NCBI RefSeq assembly: GCF_900090295.1
Contig: NZ_LT607753.1
Span: forward strand, 372,001 to 436,000
DNA length: 64,000 nucleotides
Source of the DNA: Micromonospora coxensis
Lineage (GTDB): Bacteria > Actinomycetota > Actinomycetes > Mycobacteriales > Micromonosporaceae
Direction of reading: 5' to 3'
Positions 1-8,398 of this stretch are shown here, piece after piece. The position numbers and the translations under genes were made by a program. The notes beneath the pieces are model-generated. The model was given only the letters and a program-made list of their open reading frames with translations, was not told the origin of the DNA and did not search any database. How positions within the stretch are numbered: the stretch's first letter is position 1; every line of letters begins with the position of its first letter.

Positions 1-1
1 G

Positions 2-748
2 ATCTTCACCATGCCGCCCGGTCCGATCAAGTGCGGCGGCGCCCCACAGAAGATCGCCTACCTGGCCGCCGACTGGTGGCGCCGGCAGGGGCTGCTGGAC
101 CGTATCCGGATCATCCTGGTGCTGCCCACACCGACCATCTTCAGTCAGCCCGACTGGGCCCGGAGCCTGGAGAAGGTGGCCGCCGGCTACGGCATCGAGG
201 TCCGCTACGAGTCGCAGCTCGTCGAGGTCGCCGGGGCCGACCGGCGGGCGGTGGTCCGGGACAACCGCACCGGCGCCACCGAGACCGTCGACTACGACCT
301 GCTGCACGCCGTACCGCCGCAGAAGGCGCCGGACTGGCTCGCCGGCAGCCCGCTGGCCGATCCGGCCAGCCCGTTCGGGTACCTGGAGGCCGACCGGCAC
401 ACCCTGCAGAGTCCACGCTGGCCGGAGGTGTTCACCCTCGGCGACGTGGCGAACCTGCCCACCTCCAAGACCGGGGCGGCCATCCGCAAGCAGGCGCCGG
501 CGGTGGTGGCCAACCTGCTCGCCGCCCGCCACGGCCGGCCCCTGCCGGCCCGCTACGACGGCTACACCTCGTGCCCGCTGGTCACCGCGCACAACCGGAT
601 GCTGCTGGCCGAGTTCGACTACGCGCTGAAGCCGAAGCCGAGCTTCCCGCTCATCGACACGATGAGGCCCCGCTACGACATGTGGCTGCTCAAGCGCCAC
701 GGCCTGCCGGCGATGTACTGGCACGGCATGTTGCGCGGCCTGGCCTGA
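2..748 (+). CDS. sqr: Sulfide:quinone oxidoreductase, C-terminal part (5' end outside window)
   Basis: FAD-dependent membrane-associated enzyme that oxidises sulfide and passes electrons to quinone. The reading frame is open to the left edge, so the N-terminal FAD-binding part is missing; 248 residues remain. Two redox cysteines typical of the SQR family are visible: the first in PIKCGGAPQK near the start, the second in YDGYTSCPLVT near residue 185. The GDVANLPTSKTGAAIRKQAP segment matches the conserved flavin-binding GD motif followed by the quinone-site region. It lies convergent with the leftward nirK-type operon, fitting a respiratory island that couples sulfide oxidation to nitrate reduction. 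Family assignment is firm; the SQR subtype is not resolved. Confidence 0.88.
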   Translation: MFTMPPGPIKCGGAPQKIAYLAADWWRRQGLLDRIRIILVLPTPTIFSQPDWARSLEKVAAGYGIEVRYESQLVEVAGADRRAVVRDNRTGATETVDYDLLHAVPPQKAPDWLAGSPLADPASPFGYLEADRHTLQSPRWPEVFTLGDVANLPTSKTGAAIRKQAPAVVANLLAARHGRPLPARYDGYTSCPLVTAHNRMLLAEFDYALKPKPSFPLIDTMRPRYDMWLLKRHGLPAMYWHGMLRGLA

Positions 749-855
749 CCACACGACGGGTCGACCGGGGTACGGGCGCGGTGTCCGTACCCCGGTCACC
801 GTCGGCGCGACGGCCGCCGTCCACAGGGACCCGCCGGGTCCGGCGCGGCCAGCGC

Positions 856-1611
856 TCAGAGCGCGACCAGGACCACGGCGAGGACGAGCAGGGAGCAGAC
901 GATCTCGAACACTCCCACCTGGGCCGGCCGGAGCCGTCGCGCCGGCAGCAGCACCGCCCGGGCCAGCAGCAGCAGGAAGACCGGGGCGAGCAGCAGGTCC
1001 AGCCCGGTCGCCACGACTGCGGCGAGCAGGTGGAAACCGACGGAGAGGCGCCGGTAGCCGGCGTCCCCGCGCTCCCGGATCATGGTCTTGACGTAGAGGA
1101 CGGTGCCGGCGAGGTACAGCAGCAGGGCCAGGAACGCGGGGGCCACCTCGGCGAGGGGCGCCCCGGCGATGGTGGCCACCACGAAGACCAGCAGGCAGCT
1201 CTGCGCCACCGAGGCGAGGTCGTTGAGCAGGGCTCGCTCGCGTCGACGCCAGGCGTACCCGGCGTTGACCGCCAGCAGCAGGGCGTAGACCGGGGCGTAC
1301 CAGAGCACCGCCGGCCGGGCGATCAGCACGGCCGCGGCCGGCGGCGCGGTGACCAGGCCGTAGGCCAGCAGTTGGTCGGCGAAGCGGCCCGGCCGGCGGG
1401 TCTTGACGGCCTGGAAGACGTAGTACGACAGCAGGTAGCCGGCGAGCCAGGCGCCCAGCAGCGGCAGGTGCGGCCAGCGCGGGCCGACCAGCACCACCCC
1501 GACGGTGTACGGCAGCAGCAGCATCGCCCAGGCGCCGTGCTGCGGCGGGACGAAACGGCGCAGCCGGCGGCGGGAGGAGGCCGGGCGGGCGGTCGTGACG
1601 GCGGTGGACAT
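856..1611 (-). CDS. YwiC-like integral membrane protein
   Basis: A 251-residue protein with about six to eight hydrophobic segments and the PPQHGAWAML motif near residue 22 that is typical of the YwiC-like family. In Bacillus subtilis ywiC lies beside narK, fnr and narGHJI, and here it is the last gene of a nitrite-reductase-type operon in the same island as narGHJI, so a link to anaerobic respiration is plausible although the molecular function is unknown. The ATG starts 5 bases after the stop of the upstream multicopper oxidase gene, which indicates one transcript. Confidence 0.8.
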   Translation of the reverse strand: MSTAVTTARPASSRRRLRRFVPPQHGAWAMLLLPYTVGVVLVGPRWPHLPLLGAWLAGYLLSYYVFQAVKTRRPGRFADQLLAYGLVTAPPAAAVLIARPAVLWYAPVYALLLAVNAGYAWRRRERALLNDLASVAQSCLLVFVVATIAGAPLAEVAPAFLALLLYLAGTVLYVKTMIRERGDAGYRRLSVGFHLLAAVVATGLDLLLAPVFLLLLARAVLLPARRLRPAQVGVFEIVCSLLVLAVVLVAL

Positions 1612-1615
1612 GGCG

Positions 1616-2971
1616 TCACCTCACCTCGAAGATGCCACGGGCGCCCCGTTCGGCGTCGACCATGACGTGGCTGACGAAGGGGTAGTGGCCGGGCTCGGGG
1701 AAGACCATCTCCACGAAGCCACCGGCGGCCGGACCGAGCCCGAGCACCTGGGCGCCACCCGGGTCGGTGGGCCGGTTCTCCCAGCGGCCCTCCCGGTAGA
1801 CGGTGTCGAACTGGGTGCCGACGACGTGGAAGGAGCTGTCCCGGTTCGGGCCGGCGTCGAGCAGCCAGACCCGGACCCGTTCGCCCGCGCGGGCGGGCAG
1901 CGGCCGGTGGGCGTACTGGGCGACGTAACCGTTGAAGACCACCGCGTCGGGACGCTCGGCCTGCATCTTGGCGAGGTCGCCGGGCTCACCGTCCGGGCCG
2001 AGGTACAGCTCGGACTGCACGAGGACGTACTCGCGGTCGACCCGGGGCAGGTCGGGCGGGTCGATGATGACCGCGCCGTACATGCCGTTGCCGATGTGGT
2101 GCAGCATCGGCATCGTCGAGCAGTGGTACATCCAGATCCCGGCCCGGGTGGCGGTGAAGCGGTAGGTGAGCCGCTGGCCGGGGTCGATCGGGCGCATCAC
2201 CTCGTCCGGGGCGACCGCGCCGGCGTGGAAGTCGATGCCGTGGTCGACGGTGCCGTCGTTGACCAGGGTGATCTCGAAGGTGTCGCCGACCCGGCCGCGC
2301 AGCACCGGGCCGGGCACGGCGCCGTCGAAGGTCCACAGCCGCTGCCGCACGCCGGGCGCGACCTCCCGCTGGACCTCCTCGACGTGCAGCTCGCGCCGGT
2401 GCAGCCGGCCGGACGGGGTGGCCGGCGCGACGGCGTCGCGGGCGGCGAAGCCGGCGTCGGGCGCGGCCATCGCGTCGAGCTGCGGCGCCGCCGGGGCGGC
2501 GTGGGCGTCGCCGGTATGGCCGCTCGCCGCCGGCGCCGACCCGGTCGGGACGATCCGCAGGGTCATGCCGGCCTGCCGGTGCCCGGGCAGTGAGCACCAG
2601 CCCTGGGTCTCGGCGCCGACCACGCCCGCGTCGAGCCGGGCGGTGCCGCCCCGCGCGATCGGCGCCGTCTTCGCCCCGGAGTCGAGCACGAGGTCGTGCC
2701 GGCGGTGGTCCCGGTTGGTCAGCTCGATGACCAGCCGGTCGCCCGGTGGCACCTCGATCCGGTCGGGGTGGAAGCGCATCCCGTCGGCGACCACCGCGAC
2801 CGTGGTGGTGTGCCCGGTGGGCGTCACGGCGGAGGCGGCGGTCGGGACCGGCGTGCCCTGCGAGACGCGCTGCGCGGCCACCCCGACGAGGACGGCGACG
2901 AGGACGAGGGCGAGACCGGCCGCGAACCCGCCGAGCGGGCGGGCGGCGGGGGTCTCGGGGGACGCGGACAC
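1616..2971 (-). CDS. NirK-like copper nitrite reductase / multicopper oxidase with N-terminal cupredoxin domain
   Basis: A 451-residue exported protein with a membrane anchor around residues 13-31. A first cupredoxin domain (about 45-140) carries a type-1 copper signature, WCSLPGHRQAGM. Two NirK-type cupredoxin domains follow. HGIDFHA supplies the Asp and His of the catalytic site, MYHCSTMPMLHHIGNGM gives type-1 Cys/His/Met ligands, and later SFHVVG and FVSHVMVD supply further histidines. This fits reduction of nitrite to NO outside the membrane, although a general multicopper oxidase role cannot be excluded. The GTG start has a strong GGAGG site that overlaps the end of the upstream gene. 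It is downstream of two membrane proteins, one NnrS-like, which supports an N-oxide role. Confidence 0.8.
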   Translation of the reverse strand: MSASPETPAARPLGGFAAGLALVLVAVLVGVAAQRVSQGTPVPTAASAVTPTGHTTTVAVVADGMRFHPDRIEVPPGDRLVIELTNRDHRRHDLVLDSGAKTAPIARGGTARLDAGVVGAETQGWCSLPGHRQAGMTLRIVPTGSAPAASGHTGDAHAAPAAPQLDAMAAPDAGFAARDAVAPATPSGRLHRRELHVEEVQREVAPGVRQRLWTFDGAVPGPVLRGRVGDTFEITLVNDGTVDHGIDFHAGAVAPDEVMRPIDPGQRLTYRFTATRAGIWMYHCSTMPMLHHIGNGMYGAVIIDPPDLPRVDREYVLVQSELYLGPDGEPGDLAKMQAERPDAVVFNGYVAQYAHRPLPARAGERVRVWLLDAGPNRDSSFHVVGTQFDTVYREGRWENRPTDPGGAQVLGLGPAAGGFVEMVFPEPGHYPFVSHVMVDAERGARGIFEVR

Positions 2972-2973
2972 GG

Positions 2974-4347
2974 TTACCTCCGGGCGGTGAGCAGGACCCG
3001 GGCGGCCGGTACGAGGAACTGCACCAGCACGACGAGGATCAACAGTGAGGTGGTGATGCGGACGAAGGGCGGGGTGGGCAGGAGGAACACCACCAGGGCG
3101 GCGTTGGCCGTCGCGACGCGCTGCGCGCCGTGCCGGTCCAGCAGGGCGGTGCGGCGGCGTACCGGTGCCGGACCGCCGCCGAGCACCATGGGCAGCAGGT
3201 GGCTCAGCGACCCGACGAGGACCTGCGCGACGAAGCCGACCAGCAGCGGCAGCAGCACGTCGCCGAACCGGTCGGCGGCGGTGGCGGGATCGTCGGCGGA
3301 CAGCAGCGTCACGGCGTCCGTGCCGAGGGCGACCAGGAGCCAGCCGGAGGCCGCCGCGAGCGACCAGCCGGCGAAGCCGGTCGGGGGCCGGACCCGGGCC
3401 ACGGCCAGGGCGGGACGCAGGACGACCAGCGCGGCGAGGGTGAACAGCGCCAGCCCGGCCGCGGCGACGACCCGCCACCAGGCGAGCACGCCGACGCCGA
3501 GCAGGGCCAGGCCGGTCGCCGCCAGCGGGAGCGCGACGGTGGCGGCGCGGACCGCCCCGTCGGCCATCCGGGCGCGCAGCACGGTGGGCCAGAGGGTCAG
3601 CAGCGTGCCGAGGACGGTCAGCGTCACCCAACCGAGCAGGTTGACGTGGGCGTGGAACAGCGCCAGCCGGGGGCGCCCGGCGTCGTCGACCACCAGCATC
3701 CAGGCACCGACCGGCACTCCGGCGAGCAGGGCGACGGCCGCCGTCAGGTAGTAGTGAACGGTGACGGTGAAGCGGGCCGGCAGGGCGCGCCGCAGCCGGC
3801 GGGCGAGCCCGACGAGGTGGGCGGCCACCGCGGCGAAGACCAGCGCGGCCCCGCCCACGCCCACCCACGGCCGGTCCGTGGCGCCGGCGACGAGGACCGC
3901 CAGCACGCCCACGTTGAGCACGCCGAGCCGGACGGCCTGGGCGCGGCGACGGTCCGGGGCGGGCGCGCGCAGCACCGCCGCCGCGAAGTGGGTGCTCCAC
4001 ACCAGGATGGCGTTGCTGACCGCGCCGAGCAGCAGCAGGTGGATCGCCGCCCAGCGCCAGGTCGGCAGGAAGGGGTGGACGAAGCCGAGCACGACGAGCG
4101 CGGCCAGGTAGGCCAGCGGCAGCGCGGCGACCCTGCGGTGCCAGCTCGCCCGCCCGGTCCCCGCCGCAGCCCCACCGCCGGTCGGGGCCGGGCCGCCGGT
4201 CGGAGCCGGCCCGCCGGTCGGGGTGGGAACGCCGGACCCGGTCGAGACCCGGCCGCCGTCCGAGGCGGGAGCGCCGGATCCGGTCGGGGTCGGGCCGGCG
4301 GGGACCGGTGCGCCGGTGGGGGCGGTGTCGCCGAGCGCGCGGGCCAT
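2974..4347 (-). CDS. Polytopic membrane protein of the nitrite reductase operon (heme-copper-oxidase/NnrS-like)
   Basis: A 457-residue protein with a Pro/Thr/Gly-rich cytoplasmic head (about 1-65, repeats of PTGGPAP type) and then about twelve hydrophobic segments. HAHVNLLGW and the later SHLLPMVLGGG place histidines inside membrane helices, as in the membrane modules attached to actinobacterial copper oxidases. It may be the membrane partner (heme or copper binding, or electron delivery) of the NirK-like protein encoded immediately downstream, whose start is only 2 bases past this stop. The ATG overlaps the stop of the upstream gene by one base (TGATG), so translation is probably coupled. 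Exact function unknown. Confidence 0.65.
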   Translation of the reverse strand: MARALGDTAPTGAPVPAGPTPTGSGAPASDGGRVSTGSGVPTPTGGPAPTGGPAPTGGGAAAGTGRASWHRRVAALPLAYLAALVVLGFVHPFLPTWRWAAIHLLLLGAVSNAILVWSTHFAAAVLRAPAPDRRRAQAVRLGVLNVGVLAVLVAGATDRPWVGVGGAALVFAAVAAHLVGLARRLRRALPARFTVTVHYYLTAAVALLAGVPVGAWMLVVDDAGRPRLALFHAHVNLLGWVTLTVLGTLLTLWPTVLRARMADGAVRAATVALPLAATGLALLGVGVLAWWRVVAAAGLALFTLAALVVLRPALAVARVRPPTGFAGWSLAAASGWLLVALGTDAVTLLSADDPATAADRFGDVLLPLLVGFVAQVLVGSLSHLLPMVLGGGPAPVRRRTALLDRHGAQRVATANAALVVFLLPTPPFVRITTSLLILVVLVQFLVPAARVLLTARR

Positions 4348-5474
4348 CACCGCACCGCCGCCACGACCGGCGCGACGGCCGCCGGGCGGGACGGCCGCCG
4401 GGCCGCGCCGCGCGCGGCGGCGACGGCGCAGCCGACGAAGCCGAGCACCGCGAGGACGTTGCCCAGGCCGGCCCAGCGCCACACGGCCGGCACACCGAGC
4501 GCGTCGCCCACCAGGACCCGGACGGCCAGGGTGGCGTGCAGCACGGCCAGCGGGGCGTACAGCCAGGACCGATAGGGCAGCGGGCGGCGCAGCACCGCCG
4601 GCAGGATGACCGGGGCGTGCACGAAGATCATCGACATGGTGAACCCCAGGAAGACCAGGTGCAGGGTGGCGTCGTAGCGCGGGCCGTCGGTCACCGGGCC
4701 GGCGCCGGCCCAGAGCAGGCCGGCCAGCCCCAGCCAGGCGTACCCGGCGAGCAGCCCGACCGCGACGTAGCGGGGCAGGCCGGTGGCGCGCACCGTACGG
4801 CGGGCGACGTCGTTGACCAGCAGCCAGGCCACCACGGCGAGCAGGCCGACCCCGAACAGGTGCGCCCCGACCGACGGCCAGAGCGCGGTGGCGGTGGCCC
4901 CGGCGGTCAGCGCCGCGAGCGCGGCGAGGAACCAGCGCTCACCGTGCCGGGGCAGGCCGAGGTGGGCCAGTTCGAGCCGCTCCCCGGCGATGGTGGCGAC
5001 CACGAAGGTGGCGAGCCAGGGCACGATCTCCGGCACGCCGAAGCCGGCGAGCCAGAGCAGGGTGGCGGCGTACCAGCTCAGCGCTCCGGTGGCCTGGGCG
5101 AGCAGGGCCGGGGCCGGCTGACGCCGCCACAGCTGCCGGTAGATCGCCAGCAGCAGCACCGAGGCGGCCATGAGCAGCAACCGGCCGGACAGGCTCGGGC
5201 CGGTGAGCACCAGCGCCAGCCCTCCGGCGCCGGAGCAGGCGGGGGCGAGCAGGGCCCAGCGGGCGCCGAGCGCCACCGCCCGCTCCAGCGCCACCAGGGT
5301 GCCGACGAAGCCGAGCACCATCAGCGGGCCGTGCACCTGCTCCAGCGGCGCGTGTGGCGCGGGCACCGGCAGGCCGAGCAGGAGCAGGGCGGCGTACAGG
5401 CCGGTGAACAGGGCGAACGCGCCGGAGGCGAGGACCGGCAGCCGCCAGCGTACGGGGATCGACCGGGCGTTCAC
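4347..5474 (-). CDS. NnrS-like polytopic membrane protein
   Basis: A 375-residue protein with about twelve hydrophobic segments. Features recalling the NnrS family (heme- and copper-containing membrane proteins linked to nitric oxide tolerance) include LEQVHGPLMVLGFVGTLVAL in the N-terminal part and HLVFLGFTMSMIFVHAPVIL near residue 285, both with intramembrane histidines. The GTG start shares four bases (GTGA) with the stop of the upstream regulator gene and the end overlaps the next gene by one base, so the regulator, this protein, a second membrane protein and the NirK-like oxidase form one tightly coupled operon. Assignment rests on motif resemblance and context. Confidence 0.65.
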   Translation of the reverse strand: MNARSIPVRWRLPVLASGAFALFTGLYAALLLLGLPVPAPHAPLEQVHGPLMVLGFVGTLVALERAVALGARWALLAPACSGAGGLALVLTGPSLSGRLLLMAASVLLLAIYRQLWRRQPAPALLAQATGALSWYAATLLWLAGFGVPEIVPWLATFVVATIAGERLELAHLGLPRHGERWFLAALAALTAGATATALWPSVGAHLFGVGLLAVVAWLLVNDVARRTVRATGLPRYVAVGLLAGYAWLGLAGLLWAGAGPVTDGPRYDATLHLVFLGFTMSMIFVHAPVILPAVLRRPLPYRSWLYAPLAVLHATLAVRVLVGDALGVPAVWRWAGLGNVLAVLGFVGCAVAAARGAARRPSRPAAVAPVVAAVR

Positions 5475-6178
5475 GCCGGCTCCCCGGTGGTGCGCAGCAC
5501 GGCCAGCCGCACCACGCAGGCGTCGGGCGCGCCGAACGGCTCCAGCACCGCGCCGCTCGGCGGGGCGCCGGCGTGGTCGAGCGCGCCCCGGACCACGCCG
5601 ACGTGCAGCGCGCAGATCGCGTCGGGGTTGCGGTTCACCAGCTCCAGGAAGGGGCAGGTGTGCAGGTGCACCTCGACCGTTCCCTCGGCCGTCTCCTGCC
5701 GCCGGGGGCTGAAGCCCAACCCGCGCAGGACCTCGAGCAGGGTGTCGACCGGGTCCTCGCCTGCCGCGGTGGCGGCGGCGAGGTGGCGTCCCCAGTCGTG
5801 GCCGGCGCGGGTGGCCTCGGCCCGGACGTCGCCCGGGTTGCGGCGGGACAGGTGGTCGAGCAGCGCGGCGGCGAGTGCCCGGTACGGCGCCGGGGCCGGG
5901 GCCTCCGACGTGGCCACCCGGTAGCGCCACGCCGGCCGGCCGGGCTGGCCGCCGCTGGCCCGCGCCTTGACCAGCAGCCCGGCGTCGACCAGGCGGTCGA
6001 GGTGGGCGCGGGCGGTGGAGAGGTGCAGCCCGGTGCGCTCCCCCACCTCGGCGATCGTCATGCCGGCGCCGGCGTCGCGCACCATCTCCAGGATCGAGGC
6101 CCGGCTGGCGGTGCCCAGTGCCCGGTGGCGGTGCGGGTCGATGGTCTCGCCGGTCGGCCCTGTTCTCGGGGTTTCCAC
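5471..6178 (-). CDS. HTH regulator with SufR-like cysteines (candidate Fe-S/NO sensor)
   Basis: A 235-residue protein with an N-terminal winged helix (about 20-85; LGTASRASILEMVRDAG, then LHLSTARAHLDRLVDAGLL) of the ArsR/SufR type. In the C-terminal half HTCPFLELVNRNPDAIC sets two cysteines 13 residues apart, like the cluster-binding cysteines of SufR repressors. A role as Fe-S-based sensor of NO or redox state, controlling the downstream nitrite reductase operon, is inferred. The GTG at 6178 was chosen because translation from further upstream would cross the divergent promoter region. Inverted repeats at 6185-6202 in the 49-base divergent intergenic region are candidate operators. Confidence 0.7.
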   Translation of the reverse strand: METPRTGPTGETIDPHRHRALGTASRASILEMVRDAGAGMTIAEVGERTGLHLSTARAHLDRLVDAGLLVKARASGGQPGRPAWRYRVATSEAPAPAPYRALAAALLDHLSRRNPGDVRAEATRAGHDWGRHLAAATAAGEDPVDTLLEVLRGLGFSPRRQETAEGTVEVHLHTCPFLELVNRNPDAICALHVGVVRGALDHAGAPPSGAVLEPFGAPDACVVRLAVLRTTGEPA

Positions 6179-6184
6179 GTTAGA

Positions 6185-6202
6185 TAACGTTACAACGTCG
6201 TT
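6185..6202. promoter_or_regulatory. Paired short palindromes between regulator and hemerythrin gene
   Basis: Two adjacent palindromes occupy the 49-base divergent intergenic gap: TAACGTTA (6185-6192) and AACGTCGTT (6194-6202). They are AT-richer than their surroundings and are well placed to serve as operator for the SufR-like regulator, controlling both its own operon and the hemerythrin gene. Inferred from position and symmetry only. Confidence 0.4.
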
Positions 6203-6227
6203 CACCCGCAAAACCCTGGAGGGTTCC

Positions 6228-7040
6228 ATGTCCGCCTCACGCTCCCCGGCCGACCAGCAGGCCGCGCAGGCCGTCGTCCGGCACCACGCCCAGCTCGCCG
6301 CCGATCTCGACCGGCACGTCGCGGACCTGCTGGACGCGGCCGACCGGGGCGACGCCGCCGGGGCGCTGCGACACCGCGACGCGCTGCTCGGGTGGCTCCG
6401 TGACGAGTTGCTGCCGCACGCGTACGCCGAGGAGGGCTCGCTCTACGCCGCCGCCGGCGACCGGCCCGAGGCCGCGCTGCTGGTCCGGGGGATGCTCGAC
6501 GAGCACCGGGCGATCACCGGCCTGGTCGCCGAGCTGGAGACCGCCCACCGGCCGGTGCGCCTCGCCGCCGCCGCCCGCGCCCTCGCCGCCCTCTTCGCCG
6601 TGCACCTGGCCAAGGAGAACGAGCTGATCGTCCCGGTGCTGGTGGACGCGGCCGACGTCTCGCTGGCGACGCTGCTGGAGGGTATGCACGATCTGCTCGG
6701 CTCCTCGGACGAATCGGGCAAGGGCGGTTGTGGCGGAGGCGGAGGCGGCTGCGGCTGCGGTGGCGACCAGGCCCCCGCCGACGCGCCCGCCCCCACGTTG
6801 AGCATCGACCCCCGGCTGGACGTCCGGACGCTGCCGCACGGCCAGCGCCACGCCCGGGTGCTGGCGGCGCTGGACGCGCTGCCCGCCGGCGGCGCGCTGG
6901 TGCTGGTCGCCCCGCACGCCCCCCGCCCGCTGCTGGCCGAGATCGAGGCCCGCTACCGCGGCGGCATGAGCACCGAGTGGCTGCAGGACGGACCGGACGT
7001 GTGGCAGGTCCGGCTGTCCCGCCAGCCGGTCGCGGTCTGA
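6228..7040 (+). CDS. Hemerythrin (HHE) domain protein with C-terminal DUF2249-like domain
   Basis: A 270-residue cytoplasmic protein. Residues about 10-150 form an HHE four-helix domain with the expected histidine/glutamate ligands (VVRHHAQL, LLPHAYAEEGSLY, LDEHRAIT, FAVHLAKENELIVPVL), which normally carries a di-iron site binding O2 or NO. A Gly/Cys-rich linker (GCGGGGGGCGCGG, about 165-177) leads to a C-terminal DUF2249/TusA-like domain starting with LDVRTLPHGQRH. Similar fusions occur beside nar/nor genes and are thought to help with NO detoxification or Fe-S repair. The ATG has a good GGAGGG site and the gene is divergent from the SufR-like regulator. Confidence 0.82.
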   Translation: MSASRSPADQQAAQAVVRHHAQLAADLDRHVADLLDAADRGDAAGALRHRDALLGWLRDELLPHAYAEEGSLYAAAGDRPEAALLVRGMLDEHRAITGLVAELETAHRPVRLAAAARALAALFAVHLAKENELIVPVLVDAADVSLATLLEGMHDLLGSSDESGKGGCGGGGGGCGCGGDQAPADAPAPTLSIDPRLDVRTLPHGQRHARVLAALDALPAGGALVLVAPHAPRPLLAEIEARYRGGMSTEWLQDGPDVWQVRLSRQPVAV

Positions 7041-7050
7041 GCATGGCGGA

Positions 7051-7087
7051 CGCCGGGACGGTGGGGTCAGGGCCCGCCGTCCCGGCG
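7051..7087 (+). terminator. Hairpin terminator after hemerythrin gene
   Basis: A 15-bp GC-rich inverted repeat (CGCCGGGACGGTGGG with CCCGCCGTCCCGGCG) starts 10 bases after the stop codon. There is no U-tract, as is usual in high-GC actinobacteria. Confidence 0.6.
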
Positions 7088-7162
7088 CGCCGGGACGTTC
7101 GGCCCTGCCCGCGCCGGTAACCGCGACGCAGGCTGGAACCGTCCCAGGAGAGGAAGACCGTC

Positions 7163-7600
7163 GTGTGCAACTACTGCGGCTGCCGTGAGTTCCCGCTGAT
7201 CGGCCGGCTCTCCACCGAGCACGAGGCGATCGCGAACGCCGCCGGCCGGCTGCGCACGGCGGTGCGGGACGCCGCCGATCCCCTGGCCGCCCTCGACGAC
7301 CTGCTCGCGCTGCTGATGCCGCACACCGCCACCGAGGAGGACGGCCTCTTCGCCGAACTGCGCGCCGAGGGCAGCATGGTCGAGGCGGTGCGGCAGCTCT
7401 GCGCCGAACACGACGACATCCATGGCGTGCTCGGCGCCGTGGACCGCAGCGCGCCCGACTGGCCGCCGGTGCTGGCCGCCCTCGACCGGCTGCACCGGCA
7501 CGTCGACAACGAGGAGCACGGGCTCTTCCCGGCCTCGGTCGTCACGCTGCCGATCTCGGCCTGGGACCGGATCACGCCGACCGCCGGGGCCACCCGGTGA
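7163..7600 (+). CDS. Small hemerythrin (HHE) domain protein
   Basis: A 145-residue protein that opens with a Cys-rich motif, VCNYCGCREFPLIG, then an HHE domain: LSTEHEAI, LMPHTATEEDGLF, CAEHDDIH and LHRHVDNEEHGLFP provide the di-iron ligands. Such proteins bind O2 or NO and are frequent next to nitrate respiration genes. The GTG start is preceded by AGGAGAGG at 7146-7153, separated from the first hemerythrin gene by a terminator, so it probably has its own promoter. The three cysteines before the domain are unusual and could bind metal or sense redox state. Confidence 0.83.
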   Translation: MCNYCGCREFPLIGRLSTEHEAIANAAGRLRTAVRDAADPLAALDDLLALLMPHTATEEDGLFAELRAEGSMVEAVRQLCAEHDDIHGVLGAVDRSAPDWPPVLAALDRLHRHVDNEEHGLFPASVVTLPISAWDRITPTAGATR

Positions 7601-7731
7601 ACCGCCCCGGGCGGTGGGTGCGGCCCGCGCCGCCCGGCGACCGCCGCCGGCTGGCCGGCCGTCGCTTCAGCGTGCCGATGAGCGGCACGCACGTCCGCCG
7701 CGTCTTCGACGAGTGGTGTCGCCGGAGCTGA
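7597..7731 (+). CDS. Possible small coupled ORF before cysE
   Basis: A 44-codon frame starts with a GTG sharing four bases (GTGA) with the hemerythrin stop and ends SGTHVRRVFDEWCRRS. It is Arg-rich (about a quarter of residues) with a Trp-Cys pair near its end. A shorter version from the ATG at 7678 would give a 17-residue peptide that could act as a leader before the cysteine genes. Translation is unproven; codon position bias cannot be judged on such a length. Confidence 0.25.
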   Translation: MNRPGRWVRPAPPGDRRRLAGRRFSVPMSGTHVRRVFDEWCRRS

Positions 7732-7849
7732 TCCGGCCGTCTCCCGCGTGGTCCGCGTCCGCGGACCCGACCGGGGTGCGCCGGCCCGCCGGCCTGTCCT
7801 GACGGCCGGGCGCCCCTCGCGTCGCCCGGCCCCTGTCCCCGGGATCCCC

Positions 7850-8398
7850 ATGCTCGACGACCTCCGCGCGGCGTACCGCCGCGACCCCGCCCTGCACGGC
7901 GTGCGCGCCGCCGAACTGCTGTTCTACCCCGGCCTGTGGGCGGTGTGGAGCCACCGGGCCGCGCACCGCCTGCACCGCTGCGGCGTCCCGCTGCTGCCCC
8001 GGGCCCTCAGCCAGCTCACCCGCCTGCTGACCGGCATCGAGATCCACCCCGGCGCCCGCATCGGGCGGCGGCTCTTCATCGACCACGGCGCCGGCGTCGT
8101 CATCGGGGAGACCGCGCGCGTCGGCGACGACGTGACCATGTACCACCGGGTCACCCTCGGCGGCCGTGGCTGGTGGGCCGACGACAAGGGCAGCCGGCGA
8201 CACCCCACCATCGGCGACCGGGTGGTGCTCGGGGTGGGCGCCTCCGTGCTCGGCCCGGTACGCGTCGGCGCCGACGCCCGCGTCGGCGCCCACTGCCTGG
8301 TGCTGCACGACGTGCCACCCGGCGCCCGACTGCACAGTCCCCACGCCACGACGGCCCGTCCCGCCGGCCGCGTGCCCACCCTCACCCAGGAGCAGTAG
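7850..8398 (+). CDS. cysE: Serine O-acetyltransferase
   Basis: Cytoplasmic enzyme that acetylates L-serine to O-acetylserine, the first step of cysteine synthesis. The 182-residue protein has a short N-terminal helical part and then left-handed beta-helix hexapeptide repeats. TGIEIHPGARIGRRLFIDHG and VVIGETARVGDDVTMYHRV are the classical CysE motifs, with the catalytic Asp-His of FIDHG. The length matches the short actinobacterial/EpsC form that lacks the long N-terminal domain. The stop is immediately followed by the ATG of the cysteine synthase gene, so both are one operon. Sulfide oxidation and assimilation genes thus sit close together. Confidence 0.93.
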   Translation: MLDDLRAAYRRDPALHGVRAAELLFYPGLWAVWSHRAAHRLHRCGVPLLPRALSQLTRLLTGIEIHPGARIGRRLFIDHGAGVVIGETARVGDDVTMYHRVTLGGRGWWADDKGSRRHPTIGDRVVLGVGASVLGPVRVGADARVGAHCLVLHDVPPGARLHSPHATTARPAGRVPTLTQEQ

